A stretch of DNA of 64,000 bases from an uncultured Aquimarina sp. (GTDB taxonomy: Bacteria > Bacteroidota > Bacteroidia > Flavobacteriales > Flavobacteriaceae): contig NZ_CANLMP010000002.1 in NCBI RefSeq assembly GCF_947492405.1, forward strand, positions 558,001 to 622,000. Reading direction: 5' to 3'. The translations under genes and the position numbers were made by a program. Every line of letters starts with the position of its first letter. The stretch's first letter is position 1. Positions 47,293-56,523 of the stretch are shown in pieces. The notes under the pieces are model-generated. The model saw nothing but the letters and a program-made list of their open reading frames with translations. It was not told the origin of the DNA and made no database searches.

Positions 47293-48639
47293 TTAAATTT
47301 CTAATCCTTTGATTTTCTGAAATTTCAACAATGCATTTCCATCCGTTAAACTTGCCACATAGTTACTAATACTGATTAACCTAGTATATATGTCTTCATT
47401 TTTATAGTCAAAGTTGTTCCCCTCAGCTTTTAGAATCAGTTTATCATAATTAGACGCTTGCTCGGTATTAAAATTATCTGTTGCGGTACAATATCGGTCC
47501 AATAAAGTAGCAAGAATCTCATATCCAGCGATCTCTTTTTCTACAACCTCTGAACTTTGATAAATCTTGTCAATACTAATTTTAATAATATCATCAATTT
47601 GTGCTTGATACCTACTTTTATCAATTAATGCTATATCAAAGTTCCCTGATAATATTTCTTCTTCGTACTTAACAAAAGTACGCGCTGCTTCCTGAATCAA
47701 TGTATTAATAGCCAACGCTCGTAAATAACTCAAGCGATCCGCGGTTGTAGCCAGACTATTATATTTAGAAGTATTAATCGTGTCTTTTACCAGCTTAATC
47801 AAATATTCTAAAGCATATTCTTCTTGAATCAATCCTAAATTAATTCCATCTTCGAAATCTATAATAGTATAACAAATATCATCTGCTGCTTCCACCAAAA
47901 AGGTTAAGGGATGACGACTATAAATAGTTTCATTTCCTATCTGATGTGAAAGCAACCCTACTTCTTCCGCTACTTCCTTGAAAAAAGCACTTTCATTCTG
48001 AAAATATCCAAATTTCTTATGTGCTATATGAGATGTTGGTTTTTTTGGTAAGGATTCTTTTGGGTACTTCATAAAAGCACCAAGCGTGGCATACGACAAT
48101 CGTAAACCGCCTTCTATACCTTGTCTGGATTCTGTCAATATTTTAAATCCATTAGCATTTCCTTCAAAATCTATCAGGTCCTGATATTGTTTGGGAGTCA
48201 AAGACTCTTTATATTTTTTTCCTTTTCCTGTTGCAAAATATTCTCCGATTGCTTTTTCTCCCGAATGTCCAAATGGAGGATTCCCAATATCATGAGATAG
48301 AGAAGCGGCCGCTACGATAGCTCCAAAATCATTAAATTGATATCCGTGAATTGTGGAAAGATGTGGATGTTTTTCTAAAATCTTTTTTCCTACTACTCTA
48401 CCCAGAGAACGCCCCACTACAGAAACCTCTAAACTATGTGTTAATCGAGTATGTACAAAACTTGTTTTGGATAGAGGAATTACTTGTGTTTTATCCTGTA
48501 AACTTCTAAATGCCGAAGAGAATATAATTCTATCATAATCTACTTCAAAACCTAATCGAGTTTCATCTTGCTCTTTACGTAATCTTTTATTCGTATCTCC
48601 TTGTCTTTTTAAAGACAGGAGTTGTTCCCAGTTCATCAT
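47293..48639 (-). CDS. dgt: dGTP triphosphohydrolase-like HD-domain protein
   Basis: This 448-residue protein belongs to the HD-domain dNTP triphosphohydrolases, which split dNTPs into nucleoside and triphosphate. The metal site is visible as TRLTHSLEV near residues 64-72, SLSHDIGNPPFGHSGE near 115-130 with the HD pair, and AADDICYTIIDFEDG near 251-265. The N-terminus MMNWEQLLS leaves two adjacent Met codons as the start. It is encoded 78 bp after nrdA on the same strand, with a terminator between them, so it is probably expressed separately. It would lower dNTP pools that the neighbouring reductase builds. Confidence 0.9.
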   Translation of the reverse strand: MMNWEQLLSLKRQGDTNKRLRKEQDETRLGFEVDYDRIIFSSAFRSLQDKTQVIPLSKTSFVHTRLTHSLEVSVVGRSLGRVVGKKILEKHPHLSTIHGYQFNDFGAIVAAASLSHDIGNPPFGHSGEKAIGEYFATGKGKKYKESLTPKQYQDLIDFEGNANGFKILTESRQGIEGGLRLSYATLGAFMKYPKESLPKKPTSHIAHKKFGYFQNESAFFKEVAEEVGLLSHQIGNETIYSRHPLTFLVEAADDICYTIIDFEDGINLGLIQEEYALEYLIKLVKDTINTSKYNSLATTADRLSYLRALAINTLIQEAARTFVKYEEEILSGNFDIALIDKSRYQAQIDDIIKISIDKIYQSSEVVEKEIAGYEILATLLDRYCTATDNFNTEQASNYDKLILKAEGNNFDYKNEDIYTRLISISNYVASLTDGNALLKFQKIKGLEI

Positions 48640-48662
48640 ATTTTAAAAAATCGAATATCCAA

Positions 48663-48696
48663 AAAAGGGAAGTAATCTAAAGAATACTTCCCTTTT
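48663..48696 (-). terminator. Terminator of nrdA
   Basis: AAAAGGGAAGTA and TACTTCCCTTTT form a 12-bp stem (48663-48674 with 48685-48696), 21 bp past the nrdA stop codon and followed by T on the minus strand. It separates nrdA from dgt. Confidence 0.8.
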
Positions 48697-48717
48697 GCCC
48701 TATATAAATGGTCTTAA

Positions 48718-51189
48718 TTAAGACCCACACATTAAACAATCATCTCCTTCAGCTTCTTTTGATTGTGCAATAATTGCACGAAGCTCTTCTGGAGTCAGCG
48801 CTGTACCTTCTGCGGAAACTTGTACTGCTTCAGGTTCTGGTTGTGTTTTGGGAGCAGATTGTGCCTCCATAACTTGTGCTGCAGCAACCGCTACTTGCTC
48901 TGCTTGTGGCTGTTCTTTCTTTTCCGTTTTAAGGGTGAACTTAATTGCGTCTACAGCAGATTTAGTTCTCAGATAATACATACCTGTCTTTAATCCACTC
49001 TTCCAAGCATAAAAATGCATCGAAGTAAGTTTCGCCATTGTGGCACCTTCCATAAACAGATTTAGTGACTGAGACTGATCGATAAAATATCCTCTGTGAC
49101 GAGACATATCGATAATATCTTTCATACTCAATTCCCAAACTGTCTTATACAATTCTTTAAGATCCTGAGGAATGATATCTATATTCTGGATAGATCCATT
49201 AGCACGCATAATTGCATCCTTAAGATCATCACTCCAAAGATTTAATTGTACAAGATCCTCTAAAAGGTGTTTGTTTACCACGATAAACTCTCCTGATAAT
49301 ACACGTCTTGTATATATATTACTTGTATATGGTTCAAACGCTTCATTATTTCCTAAAATCTGAGACGTAGAAGCTGTAGGCATTGGTGCCACTAACAATG
49401 AGTTACGCACTCCATTTTCTAACACTTCTTTACGTAGATCTGCCCAATTCCAACGACCACTTAATTCTTCATCTTTAATTCCCCATAGATTATGTTGGAA
49501 TTCTCCTTTAGAAATTGGAGATCCTTCATATGTTTGGTATGGACCATCAGCAGTAGCTTCTTCCATAGATGCCGTAACAGCAGCAAAATATAAAGTTTCA
49601 AAAATCTCTTGATTCAGTTTTTTAGCTTCATCACTGGTAAAAGGCATACGTAACTGAATAAAAGTATCTGCTAATCCCTGTACACCTAATCCTATTGGAC
49701 GATGACGCATATTAGAGTTTTCAGCTTCTTTTACAGGATAATAATTACGATCTATTACTTTATTTAAGTTTTTAGTTACTCGTTTTGTGATTTTGAAAAG
49801 TTCTTCGTGATCAAAGGCTCCATTCTTTACAAACATTGGCAATGCAATAGATGCCAGGTTACAAACCGCTACTTCATCAGGGCTTGTATACTCCATGATC
49901 TCTGTACATAAGTTAGAAGAACGGATAGTTCCCAAATTCTGCTGATTAGACTTACGGTTTGCCGCATCTTTATACAACATATACGGAGTTCCCGTCTCAA
50001 TTTGAGACTCCAGGATTTTCTCCCAAAGCTCTCTTGCTTTTATAGTTCTACGACCTTTTCCTTCTGCTTCAAAACGCAAATATTCTTTTTCGAATTCATC
50101 ACTATGGATATCAAATAACCCAGGACATTCATTCGGACACATAAGTGTCCACTCTGCATCATCTTGTACACGCTTCATGAATAAATCCGGAATCCACATC
50201 GCATAGAATAAATCACGTGCTCTCATTTCTTCTTTACCGTGATTCTTTTTAAGATCTAAGAAATCAAAGATATCCGCATGCCAAGGTTCTACGTAGATAG
50301 CAAAAGAACCTTTACGTTTTCCTCCACCTTGATCCACATAACGTGCTGTATCATTGAATACACGTAACATTGGCACGATACCATTAGATGTTCCATTAGT
50401 ACCTGCGATGTATGAACCCGTAGCTCTTACATTATGAATAGATAATCCTATTCCTCCCGCAGACTGAGAGATCTTAGCTGTTTGCTTTAGTGTATCGTAA
50501 ATCCCATCAATACTATCATCTTTTGTTGCTAATAAGAAACAAGATGACATTTGTGGTTTTGGTGTTCCAGAATTAAATAATGTAGGTGTAGCGTGTGTAA
50601 AATACTTTTTAGACATTAATTCATATGTCTCTATAGCCGCATCCAAATCATTAAGGTGGATACCGATAGAAACTCTCATCAACATATGCTGAGGACGTTC
50701 TGCGATCTTACCATTAATTTTTAGCAAGTATGAACGTTCCAATGTTTTAAAACCAAAATAATCGTAACCAAAATCGCGATTGTAGATAATTGTAGAGTCT
50801 AATTTCTCTTTATTAGCCATAATCACATCATACACCTCATCAGAGATCAGAGGAGCTTTTTTCTCTGTTCTCGGATTTACATATTCATATAAGTCTGTAA
50901 CTACTTCAGAAAATGTCTTTTTCGTATTCTTATGTAGATTAGAAACCGAAATACGAGCAGCCAATTTAGCGTAATCAGGATGCGCAATCGTCATCGTAGC
51001 AGCGATTTCTGCAGCCAAATTATCCAGTTCACTAGTAGTTACTCCATCATACAATCCCTCTATCACTCTCATTGCTACTTTCACTGGATCCACCAGAGCA
51101 TTCAATCCGTAACATAATTTCCTTACCCTCGCGGTAATTTTGTCAAACATAATTGGCTCCTTGTGACCGTCTCTTTTTACTACATACAT
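48718..51189 (-). CDS. nrdA: Class Ia ribonucleotide reductase, large subunit
   Basis: This 823-residue enzyme reduces ribonucleoside diphosphates to deoxy forms. An ATP-cone domain covers about 1-90 ([21 protein letters not shown]). The catalytic barrel includes [21 protein letters not shown] near 205 with the first active-site Cys, [22 protein letters not shown] near 430 with the thiyl Cys and partner Cys, and [19 protein letters not shown] near 605. The redox pair at the C-terminus is Cys818 and Cys821 (CLMCGS). Between about 752 and 800 there is a Gln/Ala/Glu/Pro-rich linker, longer than usual. It follows nrdB by about 320 bp and is the eukaryote-like type. Confidence 0.96.
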   Translation of the reverse strand: MYVVKRDGHKEPIMFDKITARVRKLCYGLNALVDPVKVAMRVIEGLYDGVTTSELDNLAAEIAATMTIAHPDYAKLAARISVSNLHKNTKKTFSEVVTDLYEYVNPRTEKKAPLISDEVYDVIMANKEKLDSTIIYNRDFGYDYFGFKTLERSYLLKINGKIAERPQHMLMRVSIGIHLNDLDAAIETYELMSKKYFTHATPTLFNSGTPKPQMSSCFLLATKDDSIDGIYDTLKQTAKISQSAGGIGLSIHNVRATGSYIAGTNGTSNGIVPMLRVFNDTARYVDQGGGKRKGSFAIYVEPWHADIFDFLDLKKNHGKEEMRARDLFYAMWIPDLFMKRVQDDAEWTLMCPNECPGLFDIHSDEFEKEYLRFEAEGKGRRTIKARELWEKILESQIETGTPYMLYKDAANRKSNQQNLGTIRSSNLCTEIMEYTSPDEVAVCNLASIALPMFVKNGAFDHEELFKITKRVTKNLNKVIDRNYYPVKEAENSNMRHRPIGLGVQGLADTFIQLRMPFTSDEAKKLNQEIFETLYFAAVTASMEEATADGPYQTYEGSPISKGEFQHNLWGIKDEELSGRWNWADLRKEVLENGVRNSLLVAPMPTASTSQILGNNEAFEPYTSNIYTRRVLSGEFIVVNKHLLEDLVQLNLWSDDLKDAIMRANGSIQNIDIIPQDLKELYKTVWELSMKDIIDMSRHRGYFIDQSQSLNLFMEGATMAKLTSMHFYAWKSGLKTGMYYLRTKSAVDAIKFTLKTEKKEQPQAEQVAVAAAQVMEAQSAPKTQPEPEAVQVSAEGTALTPEELRAIIAQSKEAEGDDCLMCGS

Positions 51190-51507
51190 ACGCTTTTGGT
51201 TTTTATAAAATTCTTCTTCTGAAGAACGTGATATTAATTTGTGTTATTTTTCTCCTTTATTGAAGTCTGTAATGTCTAATTATAAGTGATCTCCCCAGAA
51301 ATCAGATACTAAAAAGAAACCTCTGTATTGTAATAACCAGAGTTATTCTTATTAAGTAAAATATAATTATATGACTTTCGCCTTCTTTTGTTTTTTGTAA
51401 AGCTTATAGAAGCTTTATCAAACTGAGCTAATCGCTATTTAAATAGAAGTCCTATTCCTGATTAGCTCAGAATGAATGTATCTTTATTCTGAAATGATTT
51501 TTAAAGC
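51190..51507. other. nrdB-nrdA intergenic region with two hairpins
   Basis: This gap has no convincing gene. It contains an 11-bp perfect inverted repeat (51423-51433 CTGAGCTAATC with 51460-51470) with a 26-base loop, and a tight 8-bp stem at 51398-51417 (TAAAGCTT, AAGCTTTA). Neither is followed by a clean T-run on the minus strand. They might modulate read-through or RNA stability between the two subunit genes. No clear promoter for nrdA was found. Confidence 0.45.
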
Positions 51508-52485
51508 TTAAAAATCGGCATCAAAACTTATTTTATTTTCTTCTGTATCTTTATTAAGCACTCCCGCTTTTTGGTATTCTGAAACTCGTTTTTCGAAGAA
51601 ATTAGTCTTTCCTTGTAATGAGATCATATCCATAAAGTCAAATGGATTAGCAGTTCCATATTCTTTTTCACACTCTAGTTCTACTAATAACCTATCCGTA
51701 ACAAACTCTAAGTACTGAGTCATTAATTTAGAATTCATTCCAATCAAACTTACAGGAAGTGATTCTGTAACAAATTCTCTTTCTATATTTAAAGCATCTA
51801 CTATAATTTCGCGAATTCTTTCTTTCGGCACTTTATTTACCAAGTGCTTATTATGCAAATGCACTGCAAAATCACAATGCACACCTTCATCCCTAGAAAT
51901 TAATTCATTAGAAAAAGTAAGACCCGGCATTAAACCACGTTTCTTTAACCAAAAAATTGAACAAAATGCCCCTGAAAAGAAAATTCCTTCTACCGCAGCA
52001 AAAGCAATTAAACGCTCCGCAAAAGAATCAGATTCGATCCATTTTAATGCCCAATCTGCTTTTTTCTTAATAGCAGGAAAGTTATCAATTGCTTTAAATA
52101 AAATATCTTTTTCTTTTTCATCCTTCACATAGGTATCTATCAATAAAGAATAGGTTTCAGAATGAATATTCTCCATCATGATCTGAAAACCATAAAAGAA
52201 TTTTGCTTCACTATATTGAACTTCGTTCACAAAATTCTCCGCAAGATTTTCATTTACGATTCCATCTGAAGCAGCAAAAAATGCTAATATATGTTTGATA
52301 AAATATCGTTCGTCATTTGTTAACTTAGTTGCCCAATCAGTAATATCCTGATGTAAGTCAATTTCTTCAGCCGTCCAGAAACTAGCCTCCGATTTTTTAT
52401 ACCAATCCCAAATATCATGATGTTTGATAGGAAAAATTACAAATCGGTCTTTATTTTCTTGCAAGATTGGCTCTACTGCATTCAT
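51508..52485 (-). CDS. nrdB: Class Ia ribonucleotide reductase, small subunit
   Basis: This 325-residue protein houses the diiron site and tyrosyl radical. The frame extends 18 codons further, but [15 protein letters not shown] at 52485 fits the family start. Iron ligands are visible in [15 protein letters not shown], the helix [19 protein letters not shown] near 92-110 (with Glu, Glu, His and the radical Tyr in FFYGF), [10 protein letters not shown] and [13 protein letters not shown]. The last residues ISFDADF match the tail that docks on the large subunit in eukaryote-type enzymes. It is upstream of nrdA. Repeats in the gap before it may mark a regulatory or replication-linked site. Confidence 0.95.
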   Translation of the reverse strand: MNAVEPILQENKDRFVIFPIKHHDIWDWYKKSEASFWTAEEIDLHQDITDWATKLTNDERYFIKHILAFFAASDGIVNENLAENFVNEVQYSEAKFFYGFQIMMENIHSETYSLLIDTYVKDEKEKDILFKAIDNFPAIKKKADWALKWIESDSFAERLIAFAAVEGIFFSGAFCSIFWLKKRGLMPGLTFSNELISRDEGVHCDFAVHLHNKHLVNKVPKERIREIIVDALNIEREFVTESLPVSLIGMNSKLMTQYLEFVTDRLLVELECEKEYGTANPFDFMDMISLQGKTNFFEKRVSEYQKAGVLNKDTEENKISFDADF

Positions 52486-52855
52486 CTTTTTTCTTTTAGC
52501 TAGTTTTATGTTTTTTTCGTTTCCGCTACGGACTAACAAAGATCAAAAAATGTGCTAGAAGTTTCACAAAAAGTTAGCAAACGTTTTCAACAAAGTTTTC
52601 AACACGACGGGAATTAACAGTGAAAACACGATGATTAACAGGTTCTATTTAAATATCTGATTTTCAAATAATTAATCACAAACCAAAAGATATAAACAAC
52701 GATGTTAGTAACCTCAGTAGCTACTTATTTTTCACCTGCTAACAAGGTTTTTCATACTAAAAAAACAAAAGCTAAAAATCATCAATTTTACGGTAAAACC
52801 ACAGGTTGATAACTGCGAAAAAAAATTACTTTTTTTTAATATTTATAACGAAAAA
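52486..52855. other. Gap upstream of nrdB
   Basis: This long A/T-rich gap has no convincing gene. It holds the direct repeats at 52583-52641 and, on the minus strand, GATCTTTG near 52541-52548, a one-mismatch -7 element that would suit the nrdB promoter. TTATCAACC occurs on the minus strand near 52803-52813. Confidence 0.45.
52583..52641. repeat. Paired direct repeats resembling DnaA sites
   Basis: GTTTTCAACA occurs at 52583-52592 and 52595-52604, 12 bp apart. ATTAACAG occurs at 52613-52620 and 52634-52641, 21 bp apart, near two helical turns. TTTTCAACA differs by one base from the DnaA box pattern TTWTNCACA. The cluster lies about 100-155 bp upstream of the nrdB start codon. Confidence 0.55.
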
Positions 52856-52894
52856 AAGAAAAATCATACACAAACTATGCATATGATTTTTCTT
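52856..52894 (-). terminator. Terminator after the lipoprotein gene
   Basis: AAGAAAAATCATA (52856-52868) and TATGATTTTTCTT (52882-52894) form a 13-bp stem with a 13-base loop, 26 bp past the stop codon of the minus-strand lipoprotein gene. On the minus strand it is followed by a T-rich run. Confidence 0.65.
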
Positions 52895-52920
52895 AATAAT
52901 CTTTTAGTAGATTTTCAATT

Positions 52921-53655
52921 CTAAGGCCAAGAAAAAGTGTCTCCTGTAGCATGGTTTATATAATAACCGGTTCCATCAGATAACCAAACAAAACTTTCGG
53001 TCAAGGCTCCGAACTCATATATCTTGATAGATCCTGATCGATCTGCTTCATTGAAAACGAGTTCAGCCTTCTCATTATTACTACTTTCAATTGTAAGATC
53101 AATGATACTTCCTGTTTTATTATACGTCATTAACAAGAACTCTCCTTCCTCTGCATTAAATCTAACCTCATAAGAATTACCATCTTTACTAATTCTCCCC
53201 TCATAAAAAGTTCTACGAACACCACCTTCTTCGATATCGTAAGTAAAATAATAAAAAGTAGCATCTGATGTTACCGTATAATAAAGTGTTACTCCTCCAG
53301 CACTCCAAACCCAAGTAGTAGTACTTCTACCGCTTTTACCAATACTATTTTGTTGTTCTGCATCATTCGGAATTGATAGAAAAATAGATGAATATGTTAA
53401 CGCTTGTGTTTGTAATATTGTAAGTGAGAAACCAGCACTATATGCATAGGTGTTTCCCTCCGCATATTGCAACATGCGATCAGGAACTTTAATATTCTCG
53501 ATAGATGTCTGATATTGATCTATACGTTCTTGAACATTTTCTAATTGATTTTCGTTCTCTATAACTAATCCATCATCTTCGCTACTACAAGATTGGAACA
53601 CAGCAGCAATTGCGATCATTAATAATATACTTACTTTCTTTAATTTTGAGTCCAT
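52921..53655 (-). CDS. Lipoprotein of unknown function
   Basis: This 244-residue protein has a lipobox QSC near Cys23 (IAAVFQSCSSED). A short helical stretch of about 30-60 (ENVQERIDQYQTSIENIKV) precedes a beta-rich domain with repeating blocks such as SGSIKIYEFGALTESFVW. The repeat-like pattern of paired strands and Gly/Asp turns suggests a periplasmic beta-sheet structure. Tyr and Trp are frequent. It follows the OmpA-type gene by 125 bp on the same strand. I do not recognise the family. Confidence 0.65.
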   Translation of the reverse strand: MDSKLKKVSILLMIAIAAVFQSCSSEDDGLVIENENQLENVQERIDQYQTSIENIKVPDRMLQYAEGNTYAYSAGFSLTILQTQALTYSSIFLSIPNDAEQQNSIGKSGRSTTTWVWSAGGVTLYYTVTSDATFYYFTYDIEEGGVRRTFYEGRISKDGNSYEVRFNAEEGEFLLMTYNKTGSIIDLTIESSNNEKAELVFNEADRSGSIKIYEFGALTESFVWLSDGTGYYINHATGDTFSWP

Positions 53656-53685
53656 TGTTTTTTCTTTTAATTGTTAGATAATTTA

Positions 53686-53749
53686 CTCGATAATCGAGAT
53701 TTAAATGCCCTGAGGCAATCTACTCTTTAGTGTTCTCAGAAGTTCTGAG
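53686..53749. promoter_or_regulatory. Cluster of three small palindromes
   Basis: Within 64 bp there are CTCGAT-A-ATCGAG (53686-53698), TGCC-CTGA-GGCA (53706-53717) and CTCAGAA-G-TTCTGAG (53735-53749). They lie in the gap between the OmpA-type gene and the lipoprotein gene. They could be a processing or attenuation element or a weak terminator region. The role is not known. Confidence 0.35.
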
Positions 53750-53780
53750 GTAAACATTTTGATAGTATTCTTTAAAAAAA

Positions 53781-55133
53781 TTAAATCTTTTTAAACTCTA
53801 CTCTTCTATTTTTTGCTTTCGCCTCTGGCGTATTTTCTGTAACAATCGGAACACTTTCACCCTTACCATCCGTTTTTAATCTAGAAGCATCAATTTCAAA
53901 TTCATTGACAAGTATTTCTTTGACTGATGTTGCTCTTTTTTCAGAAAGCTTTTGATTAAAAGTATCATCTCCATCTGTATCTGTATGACCTGTGATTAGA
54001 ACTTTTACCTCGGTATTTTCAGAAAGAACATTAGCAATTTTTTTAATTGTACCATAAGATTCAGGTTTTACAGTGGCTTTCCCCGTATCAAAAGTAATTC
54101 CATACGTAACCAGCTTACCTTCTGTAATTAGCTTATTTCGCATATCAGGCTTACCAACTGCATATCTAACATTACCTAAATAGTAAAATGTGTTTTCGGT
54201 TGTTGTTTCTGAGAAAAATTTTAAATTTTTGATCAATACATTCTTTTCAAATGCTCTAGGGATATCAAACACCTTTTGTTCATCTATATACACTCTCATT
54301 CTTTGTTTTTGTTTCCAAATAGAAACGTGCATCTTTTTACCTCTACCCTTATTATCTTTATTTAGTTTTCCGAATTTTTTCTCAGAGCGCAGATTTAAAT
54401 TACGATCTGAACAGTATTTATAAACATCAACCTGTCCGCCACCACTTATTCCTCCTTTAATAATAAAAGAGAATCCATTTTTTCCTGGAGTCCCTTTTTG
54501 TAATTCATATCCTGAATTTTCTACATCAGAAAAAACAACATGAAGATCACGTTTATAAGCATATTTAGAGACATCAAAATCGAACACTACATCATATTCT
54601 AATGTAAAGTTCTCAGGAAATTCTTCTATGAATTCTGGAACATAAGATCCAGTTCCAGTTCCTATTTGAATAAAACGACCTTCTTGGTTGTTCAGCGTAA
54701 CCACCTCTGCCGAATTAGAAGAATTCCAACGTGCTGGCAGATCACCGATTTCATCCTGGCTAAAATCTTCGAAGGCAATTATTTTTTCTCCTGCCACAAA
54801 ATCAAACTTAGAATAAGCCGCAAAAGAAGGTTCTCGGTTTTCTGTTTCATTGATCACGCTCTCTTCTTCATTATCAGAAGAAATGACTGCTCCTTTTTTC
54901 TTTTTGTTTTTATTCTTTCTTTTCTTCTTTTTAGGTTTTCCATCAACCGTTTCATCAATCGTTTTACTTGTCTTTTTTGACACTTTTTCTTCTGTTTTCT
55001 TTAAAACGGTTTTCTCAGCAGCTTTTTCTGCCGTTTTTGCCACTTTTTTCCAGAACTGAGCTTCTGCGTGTTGAGGTACTAGAAAGAGTAAAAGCAACAC
55101 AGCTATTCCTATTATTTGTTTGAGAGTTTTCAT
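53781..55133 (-). CDS. OmpA-family envelope protein with lysine-rich linker
   Basis: This 450-residue exported protein starts with a signal peptide ending near EAQ (residue 26). A short helical part is followed by a very basic stretch at about 66-80 (KPKKKKRKNKNKKKK), then an acidic segment. Residues of about 105-320 form a beta-rich domain that resembles a concanavalin-like or laminin-G fold. The C-terminal OmpA/peptidoglycan-binding domain runs from about 340, with ITGHTDTDGDDTFNQKLSEKRA near 382 and NRRVEFKKI at the end. It would tie the outer envelope to peptidoglycan. It is divergent from the ECF sigma gene and shares its upstream region with it. Confidence 0.9.
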   Translation of the reverse strand: MKTLKQIIGIAVLLLLFLVPQHAEAQFWKKVAKTAEKAAEKTVLKKTEEKVSKKTSKTIDETVDGKPKKKKRKNKNKKKKGAVISSDNEEESVINETENREPSFAAYSKFDFVAGEKIIAFEDFSQDEIGDLPARWNSSNSAEVVTLNNQEGRFIQIGTGTGSYVPEFIEEFPENFTLEYDVVFDFDVSKYAYKRDLHVVFSDVENSGYELQKGTPGKNGFSFIIKGGISGGGQVDVYKYCSDRNLNLRSEKKFGKLNKDNKGRGKKMHVSIWKQKQRMRVYIDEQKVFDIPRAFEKNVLIKNLKFFSETTTENTFYYLGNVRYAVGKPDMRNKLITEGKLVTYGITFDTGKATVKPESYGTIKKIANVLSENTEVKVLITGHTDTDGDDTFNQKLSEKRATSVKEILVNEFEIDASRLKTDGKGESVPIVTENTPEAKAKNRRVEFKKI

Positions 55134-55177
55134 AATTCTTATGTTTGGTTTTACCTCTTTGTGTGCTTTTTATAAAA

Positions 55178-55186
55178 AAGGTTAAC
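55178..55186. promoter_or_regulatory. AAGGTTAAC element between ompA-type and sigma genes
   Basis: Read on the minus strand as GTTAACCTT, this element begins 45 bp upstream of the ompA-type start codon. The same nine bases lie 45 bp upstream of the lipoprotein gene at 60051. It is also 55 bp before the sigma start. It may be the -35 part of an ECF promoter. Confidence 0.4.
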
Positions 55187-55240
55187 TTTATCTTCGGAAA
55201 ATAAGAATGAACCTATTACCCTATAGTCAGGTTACAACGT

Positions 55241-55783
55241 ATGAAGGAAGAACTCTTAACGCTAAAAAAAGGTCATAATCAAGCTTTAGAAAAGATTTAC
55301 AATGAGTATCGTAATGCTTTTTTACAGTTTGCTAAAAAATATGATCTAAATCACGATGCTCTTATAGATGTATACCAAGAAGCGTTTATTGCATTACGTG
55401 AGCATGCAATAAATGGCAAACTAGATCACATAAAAAGTTCTGTCAAGACATATTTATTTAGTATCGGAAAATACATGATCTACGATCAGCTCAAAAAGCA
55501 GAAAAAAACTATCTCTTATGAAAATAGCGTGGATTATAAAGAAACTTCTGATACAACAGAAATTTTTGAGGAACCACAGTTAACTCCAGAACAGCAATTA
55601 TTAAGACAGCATTTTAAAAATCTGGGGAAACGTTGTCAGGAAATGTTAACCTTATTCTATTATCGGGGACTAACTATTGATGAGATTGCTGAAAGCTTAG
55701 GCTACGAAAGTAAAAATGTAGTAAAAAGCCAAAAATCTCGTTGCTTAAAATCCCTAAAAGAATTAATTAAAACCCCCGCATAA
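55241..55783 (+). CDS. ECF-type RNA polymerase sigma factor
   Basis: This 180-residue protein has a sigma-70 region 2 at about 20-85 (YDLNHDALIDVYQEAFIALREH) and region 4 at about 125-178 (RCQEMLTLFYYRGLTIDEIAESLGY then a recognition helix). The two are joined by a short acidic linker, as in extracytoplasmic-function sigma factors. The next gene starts at the base after its stop codon and encodes a membrane protein that fits an anti-sigma factor. TATCTTCG at 55189-55196 is a one-mismatch -7 element. The likely inducing signal is envelope stress, but that is inferred from the neighbours. Confidence 0.92.
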   Translation: MKEELLTLKKGHNQALEKIYNEYRNAFLQFAKKYDLNHDALIDVYQEAFIALREHAINGKLDHIKSSVKTYLFSIGKYMIYDQLKKQKKTISYENSVDYKETSDTTEIFEEPQLTPEQQLLRQHFKNLGKRCQEMLTLFYYRGLTIDEIAESLGYESKNVVKSQKSRCLKSLKELIKTPA

Positions 55784-56518
55784 ATGGAACGAGAAGAGTT
55801 AATAGACAAATATCTACAGTCAGAACTGACTCCAGCGGAAAAAGATCAGTTTGACAGCTTATTAGAAAATGATGCATCTTTTAAAGAAGATGTAGAATTA
55901 CATAAGAACTTAAAGATAGTTTCTGGCACTGAAGATAGAGATCAGTTAAGAAAAAGTATGGCAGATTTTGAAGCTAAAATTGCAGCTAACGAAACCAAAG
56001 TCATACCCTTATTTAATTATAAAAAAATATTGGTTGCAGCCTCCATATTATTAGTAGTAGCCATTGGTGGAATTATGTTCCTAAATCCTTTTTCGGTAAA
56101 CACTAATGAATTGTATGCAGATAATTTCGAACCTTATAAAAACGTGGTAACTCCAATTGTTCGTGGCGAGAATGATGAAAACGAAGAAATTATTGCATTC
56201 ACTTCTTACGAAAGCAAACAATACGAACTAGCTACTGATCAGTTTGCAAAACTGTATGAAACAACAAAAAGACCTTATTTTCTTTTATATCAAGCAAATT
56301 CTTTACTAGCATCCGACAATGTCAAGGAAGCAATTCCATTACTAGAACAACACATTGCGCTAAAAGATGAACTATCAGAAAGAGGAAAATGGTATTTATC
56401 CCTGGCTTACCTAAAAGAGAACAGGAAAAATGAAGCCATTCTTTTATTAGAAGAAATTGTAGAAAAAGGAAGTTTCAAAAAAGGTACGGCAGAAAAACTT
56501 CTAAAACAGTTAAAATAA
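55784..56518 (+). CDS. Anti-sigma-like single-pass membrane protein with TPR region
   Basis: This 244-residue protein has an acidic helical cytoplasmic part of about 1-80 (ELIDKYLQSELTPAEKDQFDSLL, like anti-sigma and zinc-finger-less binding domains), one membrane helix at about 83-102 (ILVAASILLVVAIGGIMFL), and an extracytoplasmic part with TPR-like helices from about 140 (YELATDQFAKLYETTKRPYFLLYQANSLL). The topology fits a membrane-bound anti-sigma factor with a sensor domain. Its gene directly abuts the sigma gene. No Cys or His zinc motif is present. A role as sequestering partner is inferred from context. Confidence 0.75.
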   Translation: MEREELIDKYLQSELTPAEKDQFDSLLENDASFKEDVELHKNLKIVSGTEDRDQLRKSMADFEAKIAANETKVIPLFNYKKILVAASILLVVAIGGIMFLNPFSVNTNELYADNFEPYKNVVTPIVRGENDENEEIIAFTSYESKQYELATDQFAKLYETTKRPYFLLYQANSLLASDNVKEAIPLLEQHIALKDELSERGKWYLSLAYLKENRKNEAILLLEEIVEKGSFKKGTAEKLLKQLK

Positions 56519-56523
56519 TAAAG

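Noticed and set aside
54666..54980. A 104-codon plus-strand open frame rich in Phe and Leu
   Set aside because: It is the antisense of the lysine-rich part of the OmpA-type gene; its hydrophobicity is a by-product of that composition.
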